A DNA stretch of 64,000 bases from Ahaetulla prasina (GCF_028640845.1 NC_080542.1:18317783-18381782), one strand, 5' to 3'; counted from the first letter of the stretch, positions 32,464 through 45,906 are shown. Translations and numbers: made by a program. Notes: generated from the sequence alone by a model not told the origin.

Positions 32464-35400
32464 GCAAGTATTCCTTTGAAAGAAACTCTGATATGCCTTT
32501 CAAGTTTTTTTTTAACATGATTGTATTCAGGATATTCTGAATATTTTTTTTCCAATTTAGATGCGAATTAAAACTGGTTTAGCATGACTCTTATTTATAC
32601 TTCTGTCTTGATTAATGATATTTCAGGTGCTGGAATATAGTTGTTAAATGTTGCCTTGCAGACATGGTTTTCCATGTGCCTGTTTTACATAAGTATTCAT
32701 CTGCTCATAAGAAAAACTCACAACTTTAATTTTAATAACATTGTTCCTCTATATTTTTCATTTTGTATCCAAAAGGAAAAATAAACTCAGTCAAAAACAT
32801 TTAGCATTTTAATAAAAACTCAATGTTTGCGTTATTCCTGTTGTTTATTTATTTTTATTTTTTTGAAAAAAGTTTTTTATTTTTTAGAAACATACAAACA
32901 TAAAAGCATCTTCCATTCAAATTTCAAATATAATATGTCGGTGTGTGGGTTACATTTTTTTGTGCAAACAACAATTACCTATTATTAATTTGTCTAATCA
33001 TCCATTTTATCATCCAATTGTAGTCAATTATTTTAATCAATTAGTCCCTAATAGACATTCTGGAATAATATTTTATCTTATTACCCTATTTTATTCCATC
33101 ATTTTAAAACAATCATATCATTCAATAATTTTTACCTTATTAAAAACTCCAATTTTCTTTATCATAGTTTCCCTTCTAACCATTGGTAAAATAAGTCCCA
33201 TATCTTATAAAATTGCTTATCTTCCTGTTCTCTAATTTCAAACATCAATTTATTCATTTCTGCACAGTCCATTATTTTCTAAATAATTTCAGCTTGCAAT
33301 GGCAATTTCTCATTTTTGCAGTTCTTTGCAAATACAATTCTAGCTGCTGTTATTACATTCACAATCAAATATCTCAATCCTCTACTATAGGTTTCAGGTA
33401 TAATTCCTAGTAAGAAAACTTCTGGTTTAAAGTCTATATGCTTTTTTATAATTTTCTCCAACCATGTATGTATTTTAGTCCAGTATCTTTTAGCTTTTAC
33501 GCAAGTCCACCACATATGGTAATAGAAACCAGGTATCTGTTGACATTTCCAACATTTTTCGGATTTATTCTTGAATATTCTGGCTATTCTTGTTGGGGGT
33601 AGGTGTCACCTGTAAAACATCTCATACATATTCTCTTTATATCCAGTAGACATTGTCATCTTATAATTTTGTGTCCACAATTTCTGCCATACTTCTAAAT
33701 CAATCACATGCTCAAAGTTTCCCCCCTAAGCAATAATAGTATTTGCAATTATGAAAACCAACTCATTTTTATATCTTGTGTTTCTAGTTCTTGAGTTGTT
33801 TTTAATTCACCCTTTTCATTCAACAATTCATTATATCTAACAATGTATTCCTTTCTAAATATTAACGAGCATGAGAATGCCTCAATCATTGATACCCTGA
33901 GTGGTGTTTTTAGATAATGTTATTTCTTAATTCTTTCCCAATTTAATAACAAAGCCTCTCTTATAAAGTGTCTTCTAAAATACCCTTGAATTTTAGCTTC
34001 TCCATACCACAAAAATGCATGCCATCCCAATAATAAATCATGACCTTCCAGTATAAGTTTTCTAATATTTCCTAGAGCTATCCATTCTTTTATCCACATT
34101 AAACTTGTGGCTTGGTAATATAACTCCCAATTTGGCAGACCAAAGCCACCTCTTAACCTTACCTCTAGCAGTAATTTTAATTTTATCCTTGCTTTCCTAC
34201 CCTGCCAAATATATTTCAATATTATCTTATTCAGTTCTTCGAAATAACCTTTCCCCAATTTGACTGGAATATTCTAAAACAGGTATAAAATTCTAACAAT
34301 ATGTTCATCTTAATCGTTGAAATTCTTCCAATCAGTGATAATTGTAGATTCTCCCATCTTGCCAGATCAGATGCAATTTGTTGTTTTAATTTATTATAGT
34401 TATTCTCTTTAAGTGTACTGCATCTTGCTGTCAAATATATTCCAAGATATTTAACCTTATTTGTAATCTGCATCTCCGAGCATTCTGCCAATTCAGTTTT
34501 TTGTTTTATTAACATATTTTTTGTTAAAATCTTCATTTTTTCTTAATTTATTTTCAGTCCTGCCACTTTGCCATATCCTCCTATCTTGTCTATCAATTTA
34601 ATTATAGATTCTAATGGGTCCTCGATAATAAAGATCAAGTCATCCGCAAAAGCTTGTAGTTGATATTCTTCTTTTTGGATTTTCATGCCTTTTATTTCTT
34701 CATCTTCTCTTGTATTTCTATTTAAAACTTCCAGTGTTAAAACAAACAATAAAGGTGACAGCGGGCAACCTTGTCTTGTAACTTTTTTGATTCAAATCGA
34801 TTCTGTCAATTCCCCATTAATCATTATTTTAGCTGTTTGTTTCTGGTATATGGCTTCTTTAGCCTTAATAAACTTTCCCCAAAGCCCATCTGTTTGAATT
34901 GTAAGAGCATAAAACGCCAGTTCACGTTGTCAAAAGCTTTCTGTGCATTGAGAAAGATCAAAGCCATCTGTTTTTCCGGGTGGGCTATTCCTGCCGTTTA
35001 TTGACACTATTAGAATTTTATCATTTGTTCCTTGTTTGCTTCCTTGCTTTCTGCAGGGTAATAAAAATGTAGATATATTTAAATATATGAATATAATAAA
35101 ATCTTACATCTTCAGAACTTGGATTGTCATTAACAGTTGGCACAATCCATCAGTTTCTGTCCTCCAGTTCCATTGCTGCCCTACATATATGAAATAATCC
35201 TTCTAATTGCATTAAAACCCAGTTTTAAATTTCTCAAAATGTGATGTACAAATGCCCACAGGATTCTCAAATGGGCTTCAAACACTCTACCTCAACTCCT
35301 CATTCCATGCCTCCCTCACTTCTGGAATATCTTAACTACTGGATTTTAAGAATCAAATATTTTTCTTCAAACCTTCTTTAATTTTGGTTGTCACATTATA

Positions 35401-38400
35401 AAAAGGCATTGAGACTCTAGAAGGAATGCAGGGAACAGCAGCCAAAATAATTAGGGGACTGCAGGCTAAAACATATGAAAAATTGTTGCAGGAATTGGGA
35501 ATATCTAGTTTAATTTTTTTAAGGAAAAAGAAGGACTAGGGTGACATGATAGCAGTGTTTCAATATCTAAGGCACAAAAAAGAGGAAGTCAATTGATTCT
35601 GCATAGCATCTGAAGGCAAGACATGAAACAATGGATAGAAACTAATCAAGAAGAGAAGCAACCTAGAACTAACCAGAAATGCCTGACAGTTAGAACAATA
35701 AATCAGTGGAATGACTTGTCTCCAGAAGTTCTGAATGCTCCAACCCTGGAAGATTTTTAAGAAGAGATTGGACTACCATTGGTCTGAAATGGTATAAGGT
35801 TTCCTGGCTGTGCAACAGTTGGACTATAGGACATCCAAATTCCCTTCCAACTCCATTATTCTGAAGCACTCAAAGAAGTGCTTCAGAACATGAGTGCTTT
35901 CTTTATTTCTCTAATACTCATTAAAGCAGATAGATACATCATTTTTGGCATGAAAAAAAACATTATGAAAGATTTCTGTCTAAATCCAATTATTGTCACA
36001 TTCGAAGATTATAGAACTAAATGAAATTCTTCTTGCAGGCCATTGCCTAAAAACTTCCAGCATGTCCTAGCCTTCAGTTTTGCCATTCAGGAGATCAACA
36101 GGAATGAGAACTTGTTACCCAACATCACCCTGGTCTCCAAGATATATGAGAATGGTTTTCAGGCAATGAAAGCATCTGAGAGCCTTTTGAGTCTCTTCTT
36201 TGTGGAAGGCCACTGTCAACTCAATTACAGAAAGGGAAAGGACCAAGACGTTATGGCTGTCATTGGTGATCTCCCTTCCCAGAACACCATCCAGATGGCC
36301 AACATCTTAAATGCCTACAAAGTTCCACAGGTAGGTATCTGGGCTCACATAAAGGCACAAGAAGAAGAAAAAAGTGGTTGTTTTCTTTAAAAAAAACCTA
36401 TCTGAGGACAAAAAGTGGGGGGAAGCCTTCAAAAACAGGTGAAGTATTGGGGAACTCAGTTTCGGTAGTTCTTATTGATTTATTTTTATTTATTTGTTTA
36501 TTCAAGAGACACCTGAAGTGATAAAAAAAGTTCTGATTCTTGCTCTTCTGGCAGCCTTAGCAATTCTTAATTTATATTGTAGTCTCGCATTATTTTACTT
36601 TCTCTCTTTTTGTTTATGCCACAACTATTTTAAATATATTTATCAGTAAAGTAACAGATATGTTATCCTTATAATATAAAATACAAGATGAAAGTTATTT
36701 GAATATCACTATGGATAATGAATACTGTTCAATCCTTAATGTATAATCCTCCTCTCTTGCTATTCATTCCTATCTGTTCTCTATTTCTGCTTTGCACAAT
36801 CAAAGATTGGGGTGATTTTTTTAAAAAAGGGATGAATGGAATGCTAATAGTGGTCTGGTTGCAAAAGCTCTCAGGAAAGACTTGTTGATCCCTAGATTTA
36901 ATATTTATCTCTCCCATTAAGGATCTTTTATGGAAATAGGGTCTAAAGGAAATGTGCTTCCTTCCTTCTTTTTGACATGTCTGCAAAAACATTTCCTAGC
37001 CTAAAGCGAATCATTATTATTCCCACTCTGCAGCTCAGTTATGGCACTTTTGACCTGGCATTGAGTGATAAACAACAATTTTCTTCTTTCTTCTGGATGA
37101 CTCCAAATGAAAACCTCCAATATGCTGGGATTATTCAGCTCCTGAAATATTTTGGATGGAATTGGATTGACCTGCTGATTCCAGAAGACACCACTGGAGA
37201 GAGATTTCTCAGAATTCTGAGACCCAAATTCATCCAGAGTGATATTTGCATTTCTTTAATTCAATTTATTCCAAGATTGGCAAATTATGACCACAGTACC
37301 TTACAGAAGAATAATCTAGGTAAAATAGGACATGTCCTGTGGTATAGTAAAACCAATGTAATACTTGTTTATGGGGACCTTCAATCTATAGAAGGCTTAC
37401 GAGTAATTCTTGAATGCTATGAACTTGGTCAGAGGTTCCCAATAGAGAGGGTTTGGGTCATAAGTGCTCTCTGGGATGTCACTTCTGTCTTTGAGCCTCA
37501 GAAATTCACCCCATTATCCTTCAATGGCAGCTTGTCGTTTGCCCTACACACAAATAGGGTACCAGGCTTTCAAGAGTTCCTTGAGAAGCTAAATCCATAT
37601 CACTCTAAGGTGTATTTGCTATCTACATTCTGGAGTGCCACATTTATCTGCTCATTTCCCATAAACAGTATACATGCACCAGCTAAAGGAAGCTGCACTG
37701 GAAAAGAGGATTTGGGAAGTCTTCCTGGAACTGTCTTTGAAATGGAAATGTCTGGGCAGAGCTACAGTATTTATAATGCGGTCTATGCTGTAGCACATGG
37801 TCTCCATGATATGTATTCATCCAGAGCCAGGCAGAAGACAAGAGGCAATGGAGAGAAGTGGAATTTGCCTTGGCAGGTGAGTTATATTGCCTTTCAATGG
37901 GAACATAGCCATAATAATATAGTTAGTTCAATTTTTACAAAATTCACTAAGTATAGCAATAGCACTTAAACTTATATACCACTTCACAGTGCTTTACAGT
38001 CCTCTCTAAGCAGTTTACAGAGTCAGCATATTGCTCCCAACAATCTGGGTCCTCATTTTACTCACCTTGGAAGGATGGAAGGCTGAGTCAACCTTGACCC
38101 TGGTGGGATTTGAACTGCCAAACTGCAGGCAACAGGCAGGCAGCAGAAGTAGGCTGCAGTACTGTACTCTAAACAGTGCGCCACTGTATACTTTTCTGAA
38201 TAAGGCAAACATACATGTCCAAGGATAATGATGCAAGATCAAATTTGGGTAGGTCAATTTACAAAATTCACTAAGTATAACAATAGCACTTAAACTTATA
38301 CACTGCTTCACAGTCCTTTACAGCCCTCTCTAAGGAGTTTACAGAGTCAGCATATTTATTTATTTATTTTGTCACAACAATATATATCAGTATCATACAA

Positions 38401-41400
38401 AAAAGATTATATAGTATATAAACATATATATGAGTAAATATTAGGAGGTATAAGCACACACACACACTCATATATATATATATATATATATAAGAAGAAG
38501 AAAAAGAAAAGCAATAGGACAGGAACGGTAGGCACGTTTGTGCTCTTATGGTCCTCTTAGTAATGGGGTGAGGTCAATATTAGAAAGTTTTTGGTTAAAG
38601 CTTTTGGGATTATGGGAAGAGACCACAGAGTCAGGTAAAGTGTTCCAAGCACTGATGATTCTGTTACAGAAGTCATATTTTCTGCAATCTAGATTAAAGC
38701 GGTTAACATTAAGTTTAAATCTATTGGTTGCTCTTGTATTATTGCAATTAAAGCTGAAGTAGTCTTTAACAGGAAGGACATTACAATAAATGATTCTATG
38801 AGTTAAACTTAGATCTTGTCGAAGGCAATGGAGTTTCAAGTTTTCTAAGCCTAGGATTTCAAGTCTGGTGGGATAAGGTATTTTGTTGTTTTCAGAGGAA
38901 TGGAGAACTCTTCTTGTAAAATATTTCTGGACACGTTCAATTGTATTGATGTCAGAAATGTGGTGAGGGTTCCAGACAGGCGAACTGTATTCTAGAATTG
39001 GTCTAACAAATGTTTTATATGCTCTGGTTAGTAGTGTAGTATTTTTGGAAAAGAAGCTACGCAGGATTAGGATTATCCAAACAATCTGGGTTCTCATTTT
39101 ATTCACCTTGGAAGGATGGAAGGCTGAATCAACCTTGACCCTGGTGGGATTTGAACTGCCAAACTGCAGGCAACAGGCAGGCAGCAGAAGTAGGCTGCAG
39201 TACTGTACTCTAAACAGTGCGCCACTGTATACTTTTCTGAATAAGGCAAACATACATGTCCAAGGATAATGATGCAAGATCAAATTTGGGTAGGTCAATT
39301 TACAAAATTCACTAAGTATAACAATAGCACTTAAACTTATACACTGCTTCACAGTCCTTTACAGCCCTCTCTAAGGAGTTTACAGAGTCAGCATATTTAT
39401 TTATTTATTTTGTCACAACAATATATATGAGTATCATACAAAAGATTATATAGTATATAAACATATATTTGACTAAATATTAGGAGGTATAAGCATATAT
39501 ATATATATATATATATAAGAAGAAGAAAAAGAAAAACAATAGGACAGGAACGGTAGGCACGTTTGTGCGCTTATGCATGCCCCTTATGGTCCTCTTAGGA
39601 ATGGGGTGAGGTCAATAGTAGAAAGTTTTTGGTTAAAGTTTTTGGGATTATGGGAAGAGACCAAAGAGTCAGGTAAAGTGTTCCAAGCACTGATGATTCT
39701 GTTACAGAAGTCATATTTTCTACAATCTAGATTAAAGCGGTTAACATTAAGTTTAAATCTATTGGTTGCTCTTGTATTATTGCAATTAAAGCTGAAGTAG
39801 TCTTTAACAGGAAGGACATTACAATAAATGATTCTATGAGTTAAACTTAGATCTTGTCGAAGGCAATGGAGTTTCAAGTTTTCTAAGCCTAGGATTTCAA
39901 GTCTGGTGGGATAAGGTATTTTGTTGTTTTCAGAGGAATGGAGAACTCTTCTTGTAAAATATTTCTGGACACGTTCAATTGTATTGATGTCAGAAATGTG
40001 GTGAGGGTTCCAGACAGGCGAACTGTATTCTAGAATTGGTCTAACAAATGTTTTATATGCTCTGGTTAGTAGTGTAGTATTTTTGGAAAAGAAGCTACGC
40101 AGGATTAGGATTATCCAAACAATCTGGGTTCTCATTTTATTCACCTTGGAAGGATGGAAGGCTGAATCAACCTTGACCCTGGTGGGATTTGAACTGCCAA
40201 ACTGCAGGCAGCAGTCAGGCAGCAGAAGTAGGCTAAACAGTGCGCCACTGTATACTTTTCTGAATAAAGCAAACATATATGTCCAAGGATAATGATGCAA
40301 GATCAAATTGAGATTTACTCATCCGAGCTTTCAGATTTCTGCTGGAGCCCATCTTCAGGAAATTTCTCTCTTCTGAAATACATGCTTTGGATTGTTATAG
40401 GAGTCATGTTTATGCTCTCTCCTCCTGTTGGTTGATTGGTGTGTTGATGACTGACAATTAGCTTATGCTACCAAGCCCTCAGCTCCTAAATCTTTGATAA
40501 TCTGTGGTAATCCAGTAAAGATTGCAGTAAGGTTTCTCTGGCATGATTTTTTTTGACAAACCCACGTTGGCTTCTGGTTAGACTTTTTTGCCTCTAGGTG
40601 TTCACATATTCATTCCTTGATTATCTTTTCCAGAGTCTTCCCAGGGGAAGGCTGAGGTCAGGCTGATAGGTCTGAAGTTTCCTGGATTTATGTTTTTTCC
40701 CTTTTGTGAAGATGGGAACTACATCAGCTATTTTCCAGTCCTCTGCTAGTTCCCCACTACTCCAGGATTATTGAAAGATATAGTTCAGTGGTCCTGAGAT
40801 CATGTCTGCCAGTTCTTTCAGAACCTTCGGGTGTAATCCATCTGGTCCTGATGATTTGAACTCATCTAGGGTGGACTTACTATTTCCTTATCTATTTTAA
40901 ATTGTATTCCTGATTTGTTTTTTATGGTTCTGTTTTTGATAGGTTGGGCTATTTATTCCTTTTGGGTAAAGATAGATGCAAAAAAGTGAATTAAGCAGTT
41001 CTTTCTCCCTGTTGTTCATCACTTGCCATTTTCTCTCATTGATAGACCAATCATTTTCTTCACTTTTTCCTTTTTTTTACATGCTTTTAACATGTAAAGC
41101 TTTTTTGGTCGCAAGATATGGCGCCTTAGCTTTCCTGATTTCATCTTTGCAGCCTTGGGTTATTTGTTGGTATTCTACCTTAATTGGGTGCCCATCTTTC
41201 CACTTTTTATACTTGTTCTTTTTGTCTTTCAGATTTATAATTTTTAGTTGTCTAGAGGCTTCGTGGTAACTTCTGAAAGTGCTTATACCTTGTGGCAATT
41301 TAGATTTTTATTTACAGATATTATGTTATTATATGGAAGTAATCTTTTCCCAGAAGCTTCCTGCTACCATTCGAATCTTCAGTCCAAAAAAACTCTCAAA

Positions 41401-42875
41401 TCCAGTAAAACACTACCATTTTTGCAACATGTTGTAATTGAGTAGCAGAAGAAAAATTCACAAAAGTAGAGTGAAGGAAGAATTTTGCAAAATAATAATA
41501 ATAATCGATGAAATGGGAGGCAAGGGTAGGATGGAAGGACAATACTTTTCTTTCTCTAAGATACGTTTGGTGTAAGCATTTTCTGTCCCATGCCTGAAGA
41601 AAAGTTGATTTAATCTACCAAGGTCATAATTGAACTTCTTAATCATGTTTTCTGGAACAGAACTCCAATAAATATGTTTTGTTGTGATATCCATTATATA
41701 TAACGTGCTGACAAAAAGAAGAACTGGTCAATCTGTTGTCCAAAGCCCCTTAAGGCAGAAGCAGTAATGGATGGAAAATAATCAAGGAGAAAACCAACCT
41801 AGAACTGAGGAGAAATTTCTGGACAGTTAGAACAATTAATTAGTGGAACGACTTGCTTCCAGAAACTATGGGTGCTCCAACACTGCAGATTTGTAAGAAG
41901 AAAGCAGACAACCATTTGTCTGAAATAGTATAGGGTTTCTTGCTTGAGCAGGGGGTGGCCTGGAAGACTTCCAACTCTGTTATGCTATTATTCTGTTATA
42001 TTTCTTAGCCATAGATTTTATGCCTCATGAAGTTCAAAAATGTAATATATCTAACAAAAACTATATTAATGATACCTGAACATAAACATGTGAATATAGC
42101 TTAGCATAATAATATTATGCCTTTGGAATGTAAAAAAAAGTACTATTAACTCTAAAGTTTGGATTTCCTTAAAGATTAGTCGAGCACCATTTGGTAAATC
42201 TTAACATGGAACTGTGCATTCTATTGCCTGCCATTGGCACCAATTTCTGACTTGTCTCTCTTATCTTTCAGCTTCGTTTATTTCTGAAAAACCTCCATTT
42301 CAACAATAGTGCTGGGGAAGAAATAGTATTCAATGAGAATGGAAATGTTGCAGCAGCATACGATATCATCAACTTGATTACTTTCCCCAATCGATCCTTT
42401 CAGAAGATCCAAGTTGGAGGTATTGAATCTCAGAGTTCTCAAAAGGAAGATCTCACCATAAATACAACTGCCATTGTATGGAATCCCAAATTTAAGCAGG
42501 CGAGTTAAACAAACTAAAACATGGGGATATTTTCTCAATTTCTGGGATTTTAAACCAGTAATCTTAGAGTGGTTCGGAGGTCATTTGACATCTTCTTAAT
42601 GATGTTAGAACACTTTTATGTCCTGGAAAAATAAGAAGTTCTCAATTCTACATTATACTTTCAGATTGTAGGGAAAGAGCTGACTGGGATTATGGAAACT
42701 CTGGGTTCGGTGGCTTCTTAAGAGCTTAGTGATGTGGAAGATTCCTCTTTTGAAAGGTGACACTGAAGGGAAGATTTACCTTTCTTTTTTAAAAAAATAT
42801 TAGCAATTACAGTTACAATAATACAAACAGGAAAAAGAAACGTTTAGAGAGAGGGAGGGGAGGGAGATAATAGAT

Positions 42876-42918
<43 letters not shown>

Positions 42919-45906
42919 CAGATAGATAGATAAAGCAGACAGACACAAACACAGACACAGACACAGAAACAGACACAGACAGACTGACAGATAGACAGAC
43001 TTTCCCACTAATGAGTTTTAGTCAATGTTTGAATCAGGTAAGACACAAAGCACAAAAACAGTCATCGTACCTATTTTCCACTTCAGGCTAATATAAACAT
43101 CCCATTTCCCTGGAGTTTTGCAGGAAATGTTTCTCTTGCCACTTCCCTTAGGCAAAGGCTGTGGATAGCTCAGGCTGTAAGGAGCCTGTTATTAGAACAC
43201 AATAGCCTGCAATTACTGCAGGTTCAAGCCCGGCCCAAGGTTGACTCAGCCTTCCATCCTTTATAAGGTAGGTAAAATGAGGACCCAGATTGTTGGGGGG
43301 GCAATAAGTTGACTTTGTAAATATACAAATAGAATGAGACTATTGCCTTATACACTGTAAGCCGCCCTGAGTCTTCGGAAAAGGGCGGGATATAAATGTA
43401 AATTTAAAAAAAAAATTCAAAAATCTGGGAACAGCTTCTGGTCATTGAGAGATTCAGTGGGTTTTTTTTTCTTTTTCTCAGAGAACTGAAAAGCTTTTCA
43501 GCAGGCACTTTGAAATACAGACAAGATAGGATGATTGTGCCATCCCATTTTATTGTTCATCACAGAATACTACAGATGGACATATACCAAACTTGGCCAT
43601 CATCCAAGTCCTGTGCTCACCACACTTGCAACACACTTCTAATTGTCAGATGGTTTTTTTCATAACTGAGTATGTTCAGAAAAAGGGAAGCCACTGAAGC
43701 TGGACCATCTGCTTGTTTTGCTTCACCCATCCTTACATGGAAAATCAGTGTCCTGTCCCCTCCCCAACCACAATCAATTAGAAACACAAACTGACTAGAT
43801 GTGCCAGCAATTTATTCTTGCTGCAGATAACAATTCTGGCAACGAACCTGCGAGTGTTTGCCAGGAGCCAAAGTACAGCCAATGTTTTCAACAGTCAATT
43901 GTTTGTTCGTCACAAGAACTATAGGGCAGCCCCTCCTGCTTTTATATCCTGTGGAGTGTGGCTCCGTGACTCAGCACTCTCTAGGCCTGCCCCACCCTTT
44001 CTTTTGATATTGCCGTCTCTCCTGTCTGTGATAGGGGAAGGGGTCCAGCCATGACTGATTGTCAGCAGCTGGGTCTTGAGGCATGGCCCGAGAGGGAGGA
44101 GATGCAGGAGACAGAGGCCTTGTCATCTCCTCCACCTGGCCTGCCTCTGGGACTTAGAGCAGAGCCCTGTCGGCTCTTCCCCCTCGCTCCCTGAGTCACT
44201 TTCTGCCAGGAGGCCAGGTTCGGGGGGGGGCAAGACACAACGATCAGGATTACCACTCTTGAGTGGTATTGAGTAGTATTTACATACTGTGTACAGATCA
44301 TGAACCGATTTGTACTCAAATTCTCAACAGCAGTTCAAAGATTTTTCAGATTTTAACTGCTCCTCTGACTGGTTCTAGCAATCAGTCCTAGGAATTCCAA
44401 ATTTTCCATTATTAGAAATTTAAAGAGGCTGGGGGTTTTTGGATTTGGATTTGGATAAAGAGATTGACTGCTAACTGATTGATTCAAAGATTATAATCCA
44501 TTTTAATTCCTTACTCTGGCCATACCCAATAGACACCACCTTCTTCCACCTGTGTAGAAAGCTGCCATCCTGGGTACCGGAAATTGATTAAGGAGGGGAA
44601 ACAGGTTTGCTGCTATGACTGTGTTGAGTGTTTAGAGGGAAGCATTTCCACCATGATTGGTAAGAAAAAAATATGTATATTTCTTTAAAAGTACATTATG
44701 CTCTAACCATGTTTGGGTTCTTGAATATAGTTTTGAAGAAAAGCATAGATTGTTGGGACCTCTCATCGGCCTTGTTCTCTTTCTTCTTTTCTTTATTTAA
44801 CTGTGTAATCTCTTGTTCAGGAAACAAGGTGGTCTATTGAATACAAAAATAAACTTTAAAAGGATTTTCTTAACGCAAAAATTTTAAGAGGTTTACTCTT
44901 TCCCAAAATTCTCTTCAGGAACGAATAATTGTTTAAAACTTAATTCAATTCAATTTATAGAATTTTTAGATATTTTTTTTTAGATTCCAAGCAATGTGAG
45001 AGGTGTCCAGAAGAACAATATCCAAATGAGAAATGCCATCAATGTATTCCCAAAATTATCGCCTACTTATCCTACAAAGAAATCCTGGGAGAAATCCTGA
45101 CTGGCTTTGCTGTTTCTTTTGCTGTCATCACAGTTGTGGTGATGTGGACATTCATCTTCCACCAGAACACTCCCATCGTCAAAGCCAACAACTGGGATAT
45201 CACCTGCACCCTGCTTGTCTCGCTCCTGCTGTGTTTTCTTTGCTCCTTCCTCTTCCTCGGATGTCCAGGGACAGTCACATGTCTGCTCCGACAAGCAGTT
45301 TTTGGAGTTGTCTTCTCCATTGCAGTGTCTTGTGTCTTAGCCAAAACCATCACTGTGGTTCTGGCCTTCATGGCCACAAAGCCAGGGAACCGCATGAGGT
45401 TGTGGGTGGGGAAAAGGCTGTCCGTCTCAGTCATTGTTTTTTGCTCCCTTATTCAAACAAGCATCTGTGCTGTCTGGTTGACCATTTCTCCTCCTTTCCC
45501 AGAGTTGGACATGCATTGCCAGGTGGATGAGATCTTAGTGCAATGCAACGAAGGCTCAGAGATCATGTTTTATGTTGTGCTGGGCTATATGTGGCTTCTG
45601 GCCCTCATCAGCTTCACGGTGGCCTTCTTTGCCCGGAAGTTGCCCGACACTTTCAATGAAGCCAAGCTCATCACCTTCAGCATGCTGGTCTTCTGCAGCG
45701 TTTGGGTGTCCTTTGTGCCCACCTACTTGAGCACCAAAGGGAAATCCATGGTGGCTGTGGAAGTCTTCTCTATCTTGGCCTCAAGTGGTGGCTTATTAGG
45801 TTGCATTTTCCTGCCCAAGTGCTACATTATCATGTTGAGGCCAGAGCTGAATACCAGAGAGCAGCTAGTTAGGAAAAAGACTGGTGTGATATCACAGGCA
45901 GCATAA
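32186..45906 (+). CDS. V2R-D: complete vomeronasal type-2 receptor
   Basis: Six exons: 32186-32463, 36039-36330, 37034-37876, 42272-42499, 44533-44659 and 44984-45906. They sum to 2691 bp, so 896 residues plus stop. The domain order is as in V2R-C: leader ([14 protein letters not shown]), Venus-flytrap, NCD3G, seven helices. Introns 1 and 4 use GC donors (GGAAG|GCAAGT, CAG|GCGAGT). Peculiarities: exon 3 lacks four codons (EKWNLPWQ instead of [12 protein letters not shown]), IIAEF replaces IIGEF in exon 1 (VIAEF), the linker has an extra cysteine (EKCHQC for EKHHQC), and helix 1 has VVMWTF for VVMGTF. No stop or frameshift is seen, so it could be functional, but the linker and helix 1 changes may affect folding. 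Its introns are swollen by L1, tandem LINE/SINE units, a SINE and a solo LTR. Confidence 0.88.
32855..34985 (-). mobile_element. L1 LINE, 3' part of ORF2 and 3' end
   Basis: Minus-strand segments read [38 protein letters not shown] (34749-34543), then [34 protein letters not shown] and [18 protein letters not shown] (to 33920). FADD is the RT catalytic box. Multiple stops. It sits in intron 1 of V2R-D and is absent from C and E there. Confidence 0.85.
35400..35868 (+). mobile_element. CR1-type LINE 3' end
   Basis: Orthologous to the interrupted CR1 at 16720-17950 in V2R-C, but without the nested LINE and without the AAG expansion. Confidence 0.75.
36039..36330 (+). CDS. V2R-D exon 2
   Basis: 292 bp, acceptor CTTGCAG, donor CCACAG|GTAGGT. 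It starts PLPKNFQ where C and E start SLPKNFQ. Open. Confidence 0.92.
37034..37876 (+). CDS. V2R-D exon 3
   Basis: 843 bp, 12 bp shorter than in C and E through an in-frame loss just before the donor (TTGCCTTGGCAG|GTGAGT). Open. Confidence 0.93.
37975..40310 (-). repeat. Tandemly duplicated SINE + CR1-superfamily LINE unit
   Basis: A unit of about 1040 bp (38233 to 39272) is repeated from 39273. It contains a flank, a minus-strand 3' end of the LINE seen at 26100-30960 ([48 protein letters not shown]) and a minus-strand tRNA-type SINE. SINE copies lie at about 38000-38210, 39078-39255 and 40110-40270; LINE copies at about 38360-39065 and 39390-40105. The two LINE copies are nearly identical, so the duplication is recent. 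Confidence 0.88.
40440..41330 (-). mobile_element. CR1-type LINE (linker and start of RT)
   Basis: Minus-strand text [20 protein letters not shown] and [20 protein letters not shown], then the RT start as in introns 3 of B and C. This copy is longer than those and reappears at 49320-50117. Confidence 0.8.
41331..41734. other. Part of V2R-D intron 3 without recognised content
   Basis: About 400 bp, AT-rich, with a short (AAT)n at 41490. I see no gene or assignable repeat. Confidence 0.5.
41735..41995 (+). mobile_element. CR1-type LINE 3' end
   Basis: CR1 3' text ([13 protein letters not shown] region, 'tagtggaacgacttgcttccagaa' and the terminal 'cttccaactctgttatgctattattctg'). Confidence 0.7.
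42272..42499 (+). CDS. V2R-D exon 4
   Basis: 228 bp, open. Acceptor CTTTCAG; GC donor CAG|GCGAGTTA at 42500-42501. Confidence 0.87.
42873..43000 (+). repeat. (GACA)n and related microsatellite
   Basis: GACA units to 42918, then degenerate ACAGAC repeats. A matching GATA/ACAG tract is in V2R-E intron 4 (58016-58130). Confidence 0.9.
43152..43417 (+). mobile_element. tRNA-derived SINE, specific to V2R-D intron 4
   Basis: A-box-like GATAGCTCAGGCTGTAAG, B-box-like GGTTCAAGCCCGGCCC, then the 'gccgccctgagtcttcgg' body and an A-rich tail. The surrounding sequence is continuous without it in V2R-E (58280). Confidence 0.8.
43749..44242 (-). mobile_element. Solo LTR (494 bp) in V2R-D intron 4
   Basis: Flanked by the 5-bp direct repeat ATCAG (43744-43748 and 44243-44247). 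V2R-E has a single uninterrupted site at 58610. On the minus strand it begins CGTTGTGTC and ends GGACA, has a TATA-like GGATATAAAAGC and a poly(A)-type AATAAA. No internal retroviral genes are present. Family relative of 47949-48529. LTR class (retrovirus or Gypsy) is not resolved. Confidence 0.8.
44533..44659 (+). CDS. V2R-D exon 5
   Basis: 127 bp, as in C. Acceptor CCAATAG, donor ATTG|GTAAGA. Confidence 0.92.
44984..45906 (+). CDS. V2R-D exon 6
   Basis: 923 bp to TAA. It carries the extra cysteine (NEKCHQC) and VVMWTF in helix 1; IIAYLS replaces IMTYLS. Otherwise as in B, C and E. Confidence 0.93.
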
